Of a stretch of 64,000 nt of DNA, positions 1-9,579 are shown one piece after another. The stretch's first letter is position 1, and each line of letters begins with the position of its first letter. The notes below the pieces were generated by a model. It made no database searches and was not told the origin of the DNA. It worked only from the letters and a program-made list of their open reading frames with translations. The translations under genes and the position numbers were made by a program. The stretch comes from VXRJ01 sp965246995 (GTDB lineage: Bacteria > Acidobacteriota > Vicinamibacteria > Vicinamibacterales > UBA8438): contig OZ252008.1 in the NCBI GenBank assembly GCA_965246995.1, positions 1,612,001 to 1,676,000 of the forward strand, read 5' to 3'.

Positions 1-1412
1 ACGTGGCGCGGGTCGTCTGGCCGAACGGCGTGATGCAGGCCGACTTCGAACTGGCTGCGCGCGATGTCTTCGTTGCCGAGCAGCGGCTGAAGGGGTCGTG
101 CCCGTGGCTCTTCGCGTACGACGGCGAGCAGATCCGCTTCGTCACCGACTTCCTCTGGCGGTCGCCGCTCGGGATGCGGATCAACGCGCAGGATACCGCC
201 GGCGTCTCCCAGACCGAGGACTGGGTGCTGGTCCGTGGTGATCAGCTGGCGGCGCGCGACGGGCAGTACGACCTGCGCATCACGGCCGAGCTGTGGGAGA
301 GCCATTTCATCGATCACGTCTCGCTGGTCGTCGTGGATCACCCGCCGGCGACCGAGCTGCACGTGGACGAGCGGTTTGCGCGCAACCCGGCGCCGTTGCG
401 GCCGTTCGTCACTGGCGTATCGCATCCGGTCGCCCGCGCTGTCGACGACAAGGGCGTTGAGGTAACGGCGCTGGTGAGGAAGCGGGATAACGATTACGTC
501 GCGACGTTCGAACGGGGATGGCACCAGGGGATCACCCGGGACCACTACCTGGAGGTCGAACTCGACACGACGGCTGGCCCGCTGCCGTCCGGCGGCGACG
601 TTTACCTGCTCGCCTACGGCTGGCTCTATCCGACCGACAGCAGCATCAACGTCGCGGTGGGACAGAGCACGTTGTCGCCACCGCGGGGCGTCCGGGTGGA
701 GGGCCAGGAGTCTGACGGCAGCTGGACCGTCATGCACGAGGACATGGGTTTCCCCGCGGGCAAGCTGAAGACGATGGTGATCCCGCTCCTGCGTCGCGCC
801 GACGGCACGATCCCGACCCGCCTGCGCCTGCATACGAACCTGGAGATCTACTTCGACCGGATTGCCCACGCCGCTGCCGCGACGGAGGCGGGCTCGACGA
901 CGCCCCTGCTAGCCAACGTGGCGGACTTGCGCTACCGCGGATACAACGTCACCGAGTTCGTCGGTCCTCGCCGGATCGAGCTTCCGCGCTACGAGCTCGC
1001 CAATATCCGTCCGATCTGGCGCGACCTGGCCGGCTTCCACACCCGCTTCGGCGATATCCGGGAACTGCTCACCGACGTGGACGACCGCTATGCGATCCTC
1101 AACGCCGGTGACGAGCTCCGCCTCCGTTTCGACGCGCCGCCCGAGCCGCCGGCCGGCTGGCGGCGTGACTTCATCCTGATCGGAGACGGCTGGGTCAAGG
1201 ACGGCGACTTCAACACCGCCCATGCGAAGACGGTGGGCCCGCTCCCGACGCACGAGACTCCCGACTATCCGCGGGAACCGTACCCCACGCTGGAGGATGA
1301 CCCGGTCTACCAGCGCTACCCGAAGGACTGGCTGAACTACCACACCCGTTGGGTCTCTCCCGACCACTACCTCCGCGGTCTGCGGCGCCTGGATCGCAGG
1401 CCGGTGAAGTGA
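1..1412 (+). CDS. CRTAC1/UnbV-type protein, C-terminal part (5' end outside window)
   Basis: The reading frame is open from the window edge, so the N-terminus is missing. The visible 469 residues lack a signal peptide. They end in a tract (IGDGWVKDGDFNTAHAKT, then DDPVYQRYPKDWLNYHTR) that I recognise from the C-termini of CRTAC1/ASPIC-UnbV and TPR-containing exported proteins common in Acidobacteriota and Planctomycetes. The N-terminal FG-GAP/ASPIC or TPR part would lie upstream. No catalytic residues can be named. UspA follows 22 bases after the stop, so the two may be co-transcribed. The family assignment rests on the C-terminal motif only. Confidence 0.6.
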   Translation, partial: VARVVWPNGVMQADFELAARDVFVAEQRLKGSCPWLFAYDGEQIRFVTDFLWRSPLGMRINAQDTAGVSQTEDWVLVRGDQLAARDGQYDLRITAELWESHFIDHVSLVVVDHPPATELHVDERFARNPAPLRPFVTGVSHPVARAVDDKGVEVTALVRKRDNDYVATFERGWHQGITRDHYLEVELDTTAGPLPSGGDVYLLAYGWLYPTDSSINVAVGQSTLSPPRGVRVEGQESDGSWTVMHEDMGFPAGKLKTMVIPLLRRADGTIPTRLRLHTNLEIYFDRIAHAAAATEAGSTTPLLANVADLRYRGYNVTEFVGPRRIELPRYELANIRPIWRDLAGFHTRFGDIRELLTDVDDRYAILNAGDELRLRFDAPPEPPAGWRRDFILIGDGWVKDGDFNTAHAKTVGPLPTHETPDYPREPYPTLEDDPVYQRYPKDWLNYHTRWVSPDHYLRGLRRLDRRPVK

Positions 1413-1434
1413 TACCACGCATGGTGAGAGGTGC

Positions 1435-1917
1435 ATGATAATGAAGCTCGACAAGATCCTGGTGCCGACCGACTTCAGTGAAACGGCGCAGCATGCGCTG
1501 GGCTACGCCCGCGACCTCGCACAACGGTTCGACGCGGAGATCCACCTGCTGCACGTCGTGCCCGACCCGGTGGCGCAGGGGTGGGCGGGGGAGGCGACCG
1601 GCCTGATCATCCCTGATCTGCTGCAGACGTGGGAGGCCGATTCGGAGAGACGCCTGGCGGAGATCACGGTCGAAGGCGTAACCGTCGAACGGGTGACCGC
1701 GGTCGGTCACGACTTCGTGGAAATCCTGCGGTGCGCCGGCGGGAACGGCATCGACCTGATTGTCATGGGCACCCACGGCCGGGGCGCGGTCAAGCACATG
1801 CTGCTTGGCAGCGTCGCCGAGAAGGTGGTCCGGAAGGCGTCGTGTCCGGTCCTCACGGTTCGGCACCCGGGCTACGAATTCGTCATGCCGGTCATGCCGG
1901 TCATGACGATCGCGTAG
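1435..1917 (+). CDS. Universal stress protein, UspA family
   Basis: This is a single-domain Usp protein of 160 residues, the usual family size. The N-terminus (KILVPTDFSETAQHAL) is the first beta strand and Asp of the Usp fold. The C-terminal GTHGRGAVKHMLLGS matches the G-2x-G-9x-G(S/T) ATP-binding motif, so this is probably an ATP-binding Usp acting in the cytoplasm. A purine-rich GAGAGG lies upstream of the two possible ATG codons at 1435 and 1441. The last codons contain three tandem copies of a 9-base unit (GTCATGCCG-like), giving a repetitive MPVMPVM tail that is unlikely to be part of the fold. Confidence 0.92.
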   Translation: MIMKLDKILVPTDFSETAQHALGYARDLAQRFDAEIHLLHVVPDPVAQGWAGEATGLIIPDLLQTWEADSERRLAEITVEGVTVERVTAVGHDFVEILRCAGGNGIDLIVMGTHGRGAVKHMLLGSVAEKVVRKASCPVLTVRHPGYEFVMPVMPVMTIA

Positions 1918-1938
1918 GCGCCTGTTTCCGCCGCGCCG

Positions 1939-4287
1939 TCAGAAATCGATATTCAGCAGGAGCCGCGCTGTGCGGGGAATCGACGGGTGGAAGTGGATAT
2001 CCTCCACCCCGTCGGCCGGTTCCCCCGGCAGGCGCGACGTGTAGAAGTAGTCGATGTCAGAGACGTCGCTATTGAGCAGGTTGAAGGCCTCCAGGACGAT
2101 GTCGATGCGCTCGTTGACGCGCACGCCGATCTCACCGTTGAGGATGGTCGTTGCCTCGGACTGCTCGCTGTTGTCCTCGATCAGCGGACGCGGACCGAAG
2201 TGGCGCAGCCGTACGCTGCCGAAGACGCGTTGCGCCGGCGCGATGGTGATCGTCCCGGCGATGACCCGGTCGAGGGCGCCCGGAATGAAGTCGCCGGCGG
2301 GGTCGAAGTCGGAGAAACGCGCCCGGGAGAGTGACAGGTCCAGCTCACCGGTCAGCCAGCTCGTGAGCCGCAGATAGTTCGTCCATTCCACACCGAGGCG
2401 CCGGCTGGGGCGGCTGGCCTCTGCGATACCTGCGTCGCCGACGAAGATCAGCTCGGAATCGAACGTCAGATACCAGAGGGCGACGGTCGACTGCAGCCCC
2501 GGCAGTGCCACTGTGCGAAGGCCGACCTCGGCGCCGCGCGCCGGCACCAGCGGGTCTTCACTGTCCACCGGCTCGCCGGTGACCGGGTCGACCCTGGTTG
2601 TGGCGGCCCGCGGGTCGTTGCTGTGGAACCCCTGGCCATAGTTCAGGTAGAGCTCCGTCCCCCGCCACGGCCCCAGGACCGCGGTGATCTTGGGGCTGAC
2701 CAGCCCCGAGGTTCCGGAACCGGAGTTGAGATCCCTGAGTGCGTTGACCGTGTAGCGGTAGAAGTCGCCCCGGACGCCGACGGTCGTCCGGAAGACGCGG
2801 CTCCACTCGATCTCGGTCTGACCAAACAGGCCGACCGTGCTCTGGTCGACCCCGTCGTTCCGAATCGCGCCGGCGCGGCGCTGGGCGATAGTCCGGTGCA
2901 GGCCGACGGTACCGACCGCGTCATGACGGATCGACGCGCCGAAGGCATGCTCCATCGGGCGGTCGAGGCCGCGTCCCAAGCGCCGGTGCACCAGCCGGGC
3001 GCCGGAGACCCACCGCCGCCCCTCCTGTTCGAGCTGGTCGCCGGCGATCGGGTCTTCCAGGAAGTACGTGAAATTCTGGAAGAGGTTCAGTCCGCCGTGC
3101 AGGGCATAGGCGGTCAACCGGATGGATCCCGTCCCGCCCGATTGCAGTCCGTCGAACGCGACGCTGTAGCGGGACGTCCGGCCCGCATCGGTGGGGTCGA
3201 TATTGCCGAAGCGCGAGAGGCCTCCCGATTCGACGGCGCGCAGCGGGATCTGGTCGGTCGAGTTCCAGTCGGCCGAGTATCCCATGCCGGTAATCGAGAA
3301 CCCGTTCTGCCGGTCGCCCTGGCTGTACCGGATCACGCCGTTCACCTTCCGCATGTCGTCCGGCAGCTCCCAGGGCCCGTTGTTCTTGCTCAGTTCCAGA
3401 GCCATGAGCAGGTTGCCGGCGCCCACCTCCGGCGAGACCGCGCCGAACACGCGCCCCCATCCATGGCCGCCGCCGCTGATGCTCATGAGCGGCCGGTCGA
3501 GTACGTTCACGTAGCTGATGTTGGCCGAGCCGGCGGCGGAAAAGTCGCCGTGCTCGGCGAAGTACGGGCCCTTGGTGTACTGCACGCCGCTCACGAGTTC
3601 CGGGATGAGCAGGTTCACGTCGCTGTAGCCGTGGGCGTGCGCGCCGGACGACTCGTTCATGGGCACGCCGGCTACCGTGGTCGCAAAGTCCGAGCCGTGG
3701 TCCAGGTTGAAGCCGCGCAGGTAGTACTGGTTGGCTTTGCCCTCGCCGCTGTGCTGGCTGGTGATGAATCCCGGGACGGCTTCGAGCACCTCGCCGGGAC
3801 GCATGATGGGCCGCGCCTCGAGCTGCTCGGCGGTGATGGCCCCAACGCTGGCCGAGGTGGCGACGCCCACCAGGTTCTCGCGGGGATTCTCCATGTCGGC
3901 GATGTTGCGGAAAGTGCGCCTGCCGGTGACCACCACATCGGCGGTGAGCCCGAGGGTCAGGACCGCATCGGCGAGATTCTCGCCCGCCGCCACCTCGAGG
4001 TCGCGGCGCAGGGTGGAGAAGTTCACCAGCCGGAACGTCAGGGTTGCCGGCCCGGCGCCGACGTCATCGAACCGGTACACCCCGGTGCCGTCCGAAGTCG
4101 TGCTTCGGATACCGGCCGCGGTGTTCAGGTCTATCGAAACACCCGGCAGCACGGCTCCCGTCTCATCCAGCACCGAGCCGGTGACAACGCCCGGATCCTG
4201 GGCCGCCGCCGGGGCAACCGCCAGGGTCAGGCAGACGAAGAACCAGGCCGCGCGCCGTGCCCGGCCACTGTCGGCAAGGAAGCGCAT
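1939..4287 (-). CDS. TonB-dependent receptor with carboxypeptidase-regulatory-like domain
   Basis: This is a putative outer-membrane active transporter; the substrate is unknown. I place the start at 4287 because it gives a clean signal peptide (MRFLADSGRARRAAWF... ending AAAQ); the frame is open 26 codons further upstream. Next comes a beta-sandwich CarboxypepD_reg-like domain (VVTGSVLDETGAVLPGVSI), then a plug domain (roughly residues 110-240, with YYLRGFNLDHGSDFATTVAGVP), then a long 22-strand-type barrel ending in Phe (LLLNIDF), as expected for outer-membrane insertion. This domain order is typical of acidobacterial receptors. It converges with uspA. Confidence 0.9.
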   Translation of the reverse strand: MRFLADSGRARRAAWFFVCLTLAVAPAAAQDPGVVTGSVLDETGAVLPGVSIDLNTAAGIRSTTSDGTGVYRFDDVGAGPATLTFRLVNFSTLRRDLEVAAGENLADAVLTLGLTADVVVTGRRTFRNIADMENPRENLVGVATSASVGAITAEQLEARPIMRPGEVLEAVPGFITSQHSGEGKANQYYLRGFNLDHGSDFATTVAGVPMNESSGAHAHGYSDVNLLIPELVSGVQYTKGPYFAEHGDFSAAGSANISYVNVLDRPLMSISGGGHGWGRVFGAVSPEVGAGNLLMALELSKNNGPWELPDDMRKVNGVIRYSQGDRQNGFSITGMGYSADWNSTDQIPLRAVESGGLSRFGNIDPTDAGRTSRYSVAFDGLQSGGTGSIRLTAYALHGGLNLFQNFTYFLEDPIAGDQLEQEGRRWVSGARLVHRRLGRGLDRPMEHAFGASIRHDAVGTVGLHRTIAQRRAGAIRNDGVDQSTVGLFGQTEIEWSRVFRTTVGVRGDFYRYTVNALRDLNSGSGTSGLVSPKITAVLGPWRGTELYLNYGQGFHSNDPRAATTRVDPVTGEPVDSEDPLVPARGAEVGLRTVALPGLQSTVALWYLTFDSELIFVGDAGIAEASRPSRRLGVEWTNYLRLTSWLTGELDLSLSRARFSDFDPAGDFIPGALDRVIAGTITIAPAQRVFGSVRLRHFGPRPLIEDNSEQSEATTILNGEIGVRVNERIDIVLEAFNLLNSDVSDIDYFYTSRLPGEPADGVEDIHFHPSIPRTARLLLNIDF

Positions 4288-4475
4288 CAGGATGGTGGAT
4301 GATTCTCGAACCGTCACACCATTGATCCTAGCTGGCGCTCTCCTTCTGCTGCCTGAATATTGCATGAAGTTCGGGCAATGCGGCCCGGGCTCCTACGGCT
4401 GCGATAAGATCGCCCGGTTCGGCACGGTCGAATCAATCCTGAAGGGACCGGCAGCTGGAGAAGGAGTGTGCGGGT

Positions 4476-5369
4476 GTGACGGACCTGGGTGTGACGGGCG
4501 CTTCGGCCGCGGAGGCCGATCCCGATCGGATTAACTGGATTCGCAATATTCCCTTCATACTGCTGCAACTCGGGTGCGTCGCGGTGTACTGGACCGGTGT
4601 CTCGCCGGTGGCGCTCGCCGTCGGCCTCTTCACCCTGTTCGTGCGCATGTTCGGCGTGACGGCCGGCTATCACCGCTATTTCTGTCACCGCGCGTTCAAG
4701 ACGAGCCGGGTGTTCCAGTTCGTTCTCGCCTGGCTCGGCGCGGCAGCGGCGCAGCGCGGACCGCTCTGGTGGGCGGGACACCACCGGTGGCACCACCGTC
4801 ACGCCGACACCGCCGAGGACGTACATCCGCCCGGTGTGAAGGGAGTCTTCTGGGCGCACGCCGGCTGGATCATGAGCAAGCGCAACGACCGGACCCGGAT
4901 CGAGTGGATTCGCGACTTCGCAGCCTACCGGGAACTGCGCTGGCTGGATGCGAACCACTACGTGGCGCCGGTCAGCCTGGGTATCGCCCTCTTCGCGCTC
5001 GGTACGTGGCTATCGGCCGCGTACCCGGGCCTGGGAACGAGCGGCGCGCAAATGGTCGTCGTGGCGTTTTTCTGCAGCACGACGCTGTTGTACCACCTCA
5101 CGTTCGCGGTCAACTCGGTTGGCCATACAGTGGGCAACCGCCGCTACTCTACGCGTGACGACAGCCGGAACAGCTTCTGGCTTGCCCTGCTGACCGCGGG
5201 TGAGGGATGGCATAACAACCACCACCGGCACCCCGCTTCCGAGCGGCAGGGCTTCTATTGGTGGGAGATCGACGTGACGCACTACGGCGTCGTGCTTCTG
5301 TCGTGGTTCCGGCTCGTCTGGGACCTGCGCGGACCGTCTGCCGACGTTCTGCGTGAGGGTGCGCGCTAA
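4476..5369 (+). CDS. Membrane acyl-CoA/fatty acid desaturase
   Basis: This is a 297-residue integral membrane di-iron desaturase of the delta-9 stearoyl-CoA/acyl-lipid type, which would introduce a cis double bond into fatty acyl chains. All three histidine boxes are present: HRYFCH at residues 66-71, HHRWHH at 102-107 and HNNHH near residue 245. Hydrophobic segments precede box 1 and lie between boxes 2 and 3 (residues about 165-205). The start is a GTG at 4476, behind a GGAGAAGGAG-like ribosome site. A strong double hairpin separates it from the convergent receptor gene downstream. Confidence 0.93.
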   Translation: MTDLGVTGASAAEADPDRINWIRNIPFILLQLGCVAVYWTGVSPVALAVGLFTLFVRMFGVTAGYHRYFCHRAFKTSRVFQFVLAWLGAAAAQRGPLWWAGHHRWHHRHADTAEDVHPPGVKGVFWAHAGWIMSKRNDRTRIEWIRDFAAYRELRWLDANHYVAPVSLGIALFALGTWLSAAYPGLGTSGAQMVVVAFFCSTTLLYHLTFAVNSVGHTVGNRRYSTRDDSRNSFWLALLTAGEGWHNNHHRHPASERQGFYWWEIDVTHYGVVLLSWFRLVWDLRGPSADVLREGAR

Positions 5370-5425
5370 CGTAGGCGCGATGCGACCTGTCCCCTGCCTC
5401 GTATAGCAAGCGACACAGTGACGAA

Positions 5426-5503
5426 CCGTCCGGGCCGCCGCCAGTGGCGGTGGCCCGGACGGTCTCAGCCTATCGATGCCCCGGCGCGAGCCGCCGGGGC
5501 ATC
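5426..5503. terminator. Two GC-rich hairpins between convergent genes
   Basis: Bases 5426-5442 pair with 5446-5462 (17-bp arms, CCGTCCGGGCC... around an AGT loop, with one bulge or mismatch). Bases 5475-5486 pair with 5492-5503 (GATGCCCCGGCG arms). They sit between the desaturase stop (5369) and the convergent receptor stop (5521), as expected for a bidirectional terminator. There is no T tract, so the termination mechanism is uncertain. Confidence 0.6.
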
Positions 5504-5520
5504 AGTTGCTGCCGAGCTGC

Positions 5521-8403
5521 CTATCCACCCCACCCGTAGCTGACGCGGGTGTAGTAGTAGGTGCCGTTGAACCCGAACGGCGAGAACTGGCCGTAGTTGT
5601 TGCCGACAGTCTGGGCGCCCCACGGGTTGATATCGGGGTACTGGTTCAGCAGGTTCTCGGCCCCGATCGCCAGCTCGACTCCGTCGCCGAACGGAATGCC
5701 GAGCTCGACGTCGACCAGCGCCTTGCCGGAATAGGGCGGGTACAGCGTCGCGAGCACTATGCCTGATGCCGCCACATCGGCGGAGTTGCGCCCGTCCTCG
5801 CTGTCCCAGTAGGAGCCGAAGTAGCTCACCCGAGCCAGCATTCGCCAGCGGTCCGCAGCGTGGCTAAGGTTGAGAGTCCAGCGGGTGTTCGGCAATCCGT
5901 CCTCCAGCGTCGCGACGCGGAAATCATCGATTACCGAGCTCTGGAGGTCCTTGATCTCCGTATCCGTGTAGTTGAAGATGCCGCTGATCGACGTGCTCCC
6001 GAGCGCCAGCGTCGAGATCAGGTCCAACCCCTGGGTGGTGGTCGAGAAGTCGTTCAGGAAGAACCGGAACACCGGGAAGTTGCGGGCTTCGGGGATGCCC
6101 TCCGCGAGCAGGGTCACGATTTCGTTCTCCGACAGACTGATTTCCTGCGACAGCGAGACGCGGTCGGCGATGTCGATGCGGAAGAAGTCGGTGGTGAAGG
6201 TGAACGGTCCCTGTTCGAACACGGCGCCGGCGCTGTAGTTGCGTGACTTCTCAGGCTGGAGCTGCCCGCCGCCCCGCGCCACCGCGACTGCGGAAGTGGA
6301 CGGGACAACACCGTTATTGGTCAGCTCGCCGCCGATGAACGCGGTAGTAACGTTGAACGCGTTCTGCTGTCCCGGAGTCGGCGCCCGAAACCCGGTGCTG
6401 ATCCCGCCCCGGAGCGAAAAGGCGTCGGTAAGACCGAGGCGTGCCGAAATCTTCCCGTTTGTCGTCGTGCCGAAGTCCGAGAAATCCTCGAGGCGAACGG
6501 CACTGCCGAACGTCCAGCGACCGCCCGGGTCGTTGAACTCCAGGTCGCCGTAAACCGCGACGTTGCTTCGGCTCCACTGCCCGGCCGTCGTGTCGGCCCG
6601 GTAGCCGTTGAAGCCGTTGGACCCGGAACTGAAGCCCTGCGCGGCGTACGGGCCGATCTCCCAGGACGGCTGACCGCCAGCGCCGATGGTGAACTCCTCG
6701 TTGCGCCATTCCGTGCCGGCCGCGAAGTTCACGATATTGGTGACCGGTATCGACACGTCGAAATTGAGATTGATGTCCTCCTGCCCGTAGATGCCGGGAC
6801 GGAACGAGGTGGGCGTGTCGTAGCCGAGCGAGGCGTTGACGGTGTCGAAGATGAACTGATCGACCTCGGTATGGCCGATGTTCACGCTCGCATCCCAGTT
6901 CAGGCCGGTACTCGTGAACCCGCGCAGCCCGGAGACCAGGGAGTAGTCGATCATCGTGCCGCCGAACTGCGGCGTGAAACCGCCGGGGAAGCGGCTGTAG
7001 AGCGTGAAGCAGTTCGGATCCGCTTCAACCGCGGCCAGGGCGCCCGCATCGGGTACGTTGCCGATGATAGGGATCGTCGAGCAGTTGCCCGCGCCCGCCA
7101 CCCCGGTGTCGGCCCAGACCCGGTCGCCGACCCGCAGGGTCGGCGTGCCGTCATCGAGCGCGTCCCCGCGGAACACACCGCCACGGGTGTGCGGATTCCG
7201 GAAGTAGAAGCCGCCGGTCACCTTGCGGCTCGCGTAGTTGGTATGGCCGTAGAACTGGAGGCCGTTATCGAAGAGGCTGCCGAAGTTGCCGAACAACTTC
7301 AGGTCGTCCTCGATCAGCGGCGAACCCCACACCTGGGCCGGATTGCGGAGGTTGTCGTTACCGGCTTGGATGATGGAATTGGCGCCGTCGCGCTGGACGC
7401 TGCGGTTGGTCGGGTTGGCGTTGCCGTACTCCAGGCTGACGTTCAGAAACCCGTTCCGGCCGAGCGGCACGCCGGCGTTGGCGGCCACCGTGTAGGCCTG
7501 TCCCTTGCCGCCGATCGCGTTGCAGGAGTGCTGGATATCGCCGATGATGCCCGCCCCGCAGGTCGAGGTGTCTCCCGGATTCGCGTCGCGGTAGGCGCCG
7601 GTCCGGAACTCCAGGCTGCCCCCTTGGCGGGCGTCCTTCAACTGGAAGTTCAAGACGCCGGCGATGGCGTCCGAGCCGTACTGCGCCGCCGCGCCGTCCC
7701 GGAGCACCTCGGCTTGCCGAATGGCGATCGAGGGGATCACGGAGATGTCCGGCCCTTGCGAACCGTCCGCGATGCCGTTGCCGAGCCAGGTGATGACCGC
7801 CGCACGGTGGCGGCGCTTCCCGTTGACCAGAACAAGCGTGTGGTCGGGAGCCAGATTTCGCAGGTTGGCCGGCCGGACGATGGTCGCCGCGTCGCTGATC
7901 GGCTGGATGTTGATGTTGAAGGAGGGGACGATGGCCCGTAACTGGGTGGCGAGGTCGGTGGCGCCCTGGCTGGCGAAGTCATCGCTCCGGATGACGTCGA
8001 CCGGGACCGGCGACGCCGTGACGGACCGCGGCTGGGCGCGGGTTCCGACCACGACCACTCGCTCTTCGAGGCCGACCTCCATCTCCACGTCAACGGTTGC
8101 GGTGGCGCCGTCGCTCACCTGCACCGTCTCTCCGGGAGCGCTGAAGCCCGGCAGCGTGAACGTCACCTCGTACGTTCCCGGCGCGAGTCCGCTAAATGAG
8201 AACTGACCGGTCCCGTCGGTGAACGTGACTTCTGTGGTGCCCGCGGAATCCTCCGCCTCCACCGTGACACCTGGCAGTATCAGACCCGTCGCGTCCGTGA
8301 CGGATCCAGTGATCGAAGCCTCGTCCTGGGCGCTGACCGCGCCAGGCGCGAACAACGTGATAGCAAGAGCCATGCTGAGTGCCCTCGGCCGGGTGCGGTA
8401 CAT
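5521..8403 (-). CDS. TonB-dependent receptor with carboxypeptidase-regulatory-like domain
   Basis: This putative outer-membrane transporter has 960 residues. Its signal peptide is MYRTRPRALSMALAITLFAPGAVSAQ. A CarboxypepD_reg-like domain (ASITGSVTDATGLILPGVTV) covers residues 28-110, followed by the EERVVVVG linker, a plug domain (SVTASPVPVDVIRSDDF to NFQLKDARQGG, about 125-270) and a barrel to the end. The plug and barrel include LRNLAPDHTLVLVNGKRRHR, a pattern shared with siderophore- and vitamin-type receptors, but no substrate can be named. The pseudogene at 11827-13621 is a clear paralogue of this protein. It is divergently oriented from the truncated P450 at 8526. Confidence 0.92.
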   Translation of the reverse strand: MYRTRPRALSMALAITLFAPGAVSAQDEASITGSVTDATGLILPGVTVEAEDSAGTTEVTFTDGTGQFSFSGLAPGTYEVTFTLPGFSAPGETVQVSDGATATVDVEMEVGLEERVVVVGTRAQPRSVTASPVPVDVIRSDDFASQGATDLATQLRAIVPSFNINIQPISDAATIVRPANLRNLAPDHTLVLVNGKRRHRAAVITWLGNGIADGSQGPDISVIPSIAIRQAEVLRDGAAAQYGSDAIAGVLNFQLKDARQGGSLEFRTGAYRDANPGDTSTCGAGIIGDIQHSCNAIGGKGQAYTVAANAGVPLGRNGFLNVSLEYGNANPTNRSVQRDGANSIIQAGNDNLRNPAQVWGSPLIEDDLKLFGNFGSLFDNGLQFYGHTNYASRKVTGGFYFRNPHTRGGVFRGDALDDGTPTLRVGDRVWADTGVAGAGNCSTIPIIGNVPDAGALAAVEADPNCFTLYSRFPGGFTPQFGGTMIDYSLVSGLRGFTSTGLNWDASVNIGHTEVDQFIFDTVNASLGYDTPTSFRPGIYGQEDINLNFDVSIPVTNIVNFAAGTEWRNEEFTIGAGGQPSWEIGPYAAQGFSSGSNGFNGYRADTTAGQWSRSNVAVYGDLEFNDPGGRWTFGSAVRLEDFSDFGTTTNGKISARLGLTDAFSLRGGISTGFRAPTPGQQNAFNVTTAFIGGELTNNGVVPSTSAVAVARGGGQLQPEKSRNYSAGAVFEQGPFTFTTDFFRIDIADRVSLSQEISLSENEIVTLLAEGIPEARNFPVFRFFLNDFSTTTQGLDLISTLALGSTSISGIFNYTDTEIKDLQSSVIDDFRVATLEDGLPNTRWTLNLSHAADRWRMLARVSYFGSYWDSEDGRNSADVAASGIVLATLYPPYSGKALVDVELGIPFGDGVELAIGAENLLNQYPDINPWGAQTVGNNYGQFSPFGFNGTYYYTRVSYGWGG

Positions 8404-8525
8404 TCTCGTACCCTCCTCGCTGACCCGGTTTGTGTGTAGGCGGTTCAGGTCGATTATAGAGGGGGTAGGCTTTTTTGACAGCAGGAGTAGTATCGCCCGC
8501 GTTTAGCAGGCACGAGGAGTTCCTG

Positions 8526-9500
8526 ATGGCTGCACCCAGTTCCAGTCCGGAGACCACGGCGGCAGAGGCTTGCCCGCATCAGGCGGATGACGCGATCGCG
8601 CAACGAAGGCTTCCTCCGGGGCCCAAGGGACGTGTCCGTAACCTCCTTCAGCGAGTTTCTGGCTACTCCAGGCTGCTGACAAGGTTGCACAAGGAGTACG
8701 GCGACATCGTCTACTTCGAGCTTCCGGCCGCCAGGTTCTGTGTCGTCTTCAGTCCCGAACTCATCGAGCAAGTGCTCGTTACGCGCGAGCCGGAGTTCCC
8801 GACGATTGACTTCGCTTCCCAAAGTGATCTCGTGGAGTTCTCGCCGCTTACAAGCCAGAATGGCGAATCCCATGACCGGAGGTACCCGGTCATGGATTCT
8901 GCTTTCTCGGATGACCGGATGGGGCCCTATTCCGAGATTATCTTGCGGGAAGCCCTGCGACTGCGTGACAAGTGCCAGCCCGGCACGGTGGTAGACATCC
9001 AGAGCGAAATGGGGAATTTTGCCTGGGCGTGCATTATCGGGGCCTACCTCGGGCGCGACGTGAACTTTCCTTATGCGCTCGGGAAACAGGTTGTTGCCTA
9101 CCTGCGGTTGCACATGCTGCTGCAGTTTCTTCCCGGAACGACGCTGTGGGCCAGTCTGCCGCTACCCACGCTGGTGAAGGGAGAGCGGGCGTCCAGGCAT
9201 CTGGACGAGTTGATTTATGCGGCCATACGTCGTGCGAAGGAAGATCCTTCCCACGACGGCCATGACGTGGTCTCGCACTTCGTTCGCGCGAAGGACCAGG
9301 GGATCGTGGATTGGACGTTCGCGAACGAGCGGGCCATCCGGGACGAAGTTCTCGTGCTGTGTGGCTATGTTGACGGCCCCATCGCAACGCTGGTTCAGCG
9401 CCTTCGGCTCGAACCGCAAGGCCGGGAAATTCCCGAAGTCAGCAACGTTGGCGCCACCGTGCTGGGCCGTACTCCCGTCGCAATCTCCGCACGCTCCTGA
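8526..9500 (+). pseudogene. Cytochrome P450, truncated (no heme-binding region)
   Basis: The ATG at 8526 follows an AGGAG site. The protein begins with the proline-rich P450 entry (RRLPPGPKGRVRNLLQRV) and continues through the B, C and F/G-helix regions. It reaches an I-helix-like stretch (NERAIRDEVLVLCGYVDGPIATL) at about residues 265-290. It then stops after about 325 residues, where P450s normally run to 400-450. The ExxR motif and the FxxGxxxCxG heme-ligand loop are absent, so it cannot be a functional monooxygenase. The last 30-40 residues look out of frame. This is one of several damaged genes in 8.5-20.9 kb. Confidence 0.75.
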
Positions 9501-9579
9501 GGCGGGAAGCGCCTCTCGTGCCGGCGCGGAGTCCAGCGCGGGGCTCGCGTTTAGTCAAGCCGGCGGCGCGGGTTGTGTC

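Noticed and set aside
2623..4302. 559-codon plus-strand ORF
   Set aside because: It is antisense to the TonB receptor, whose protein features are clear. The ORF is Gln/Arg/Gly-rich with no domain; this is a GC-rich shadow frame.
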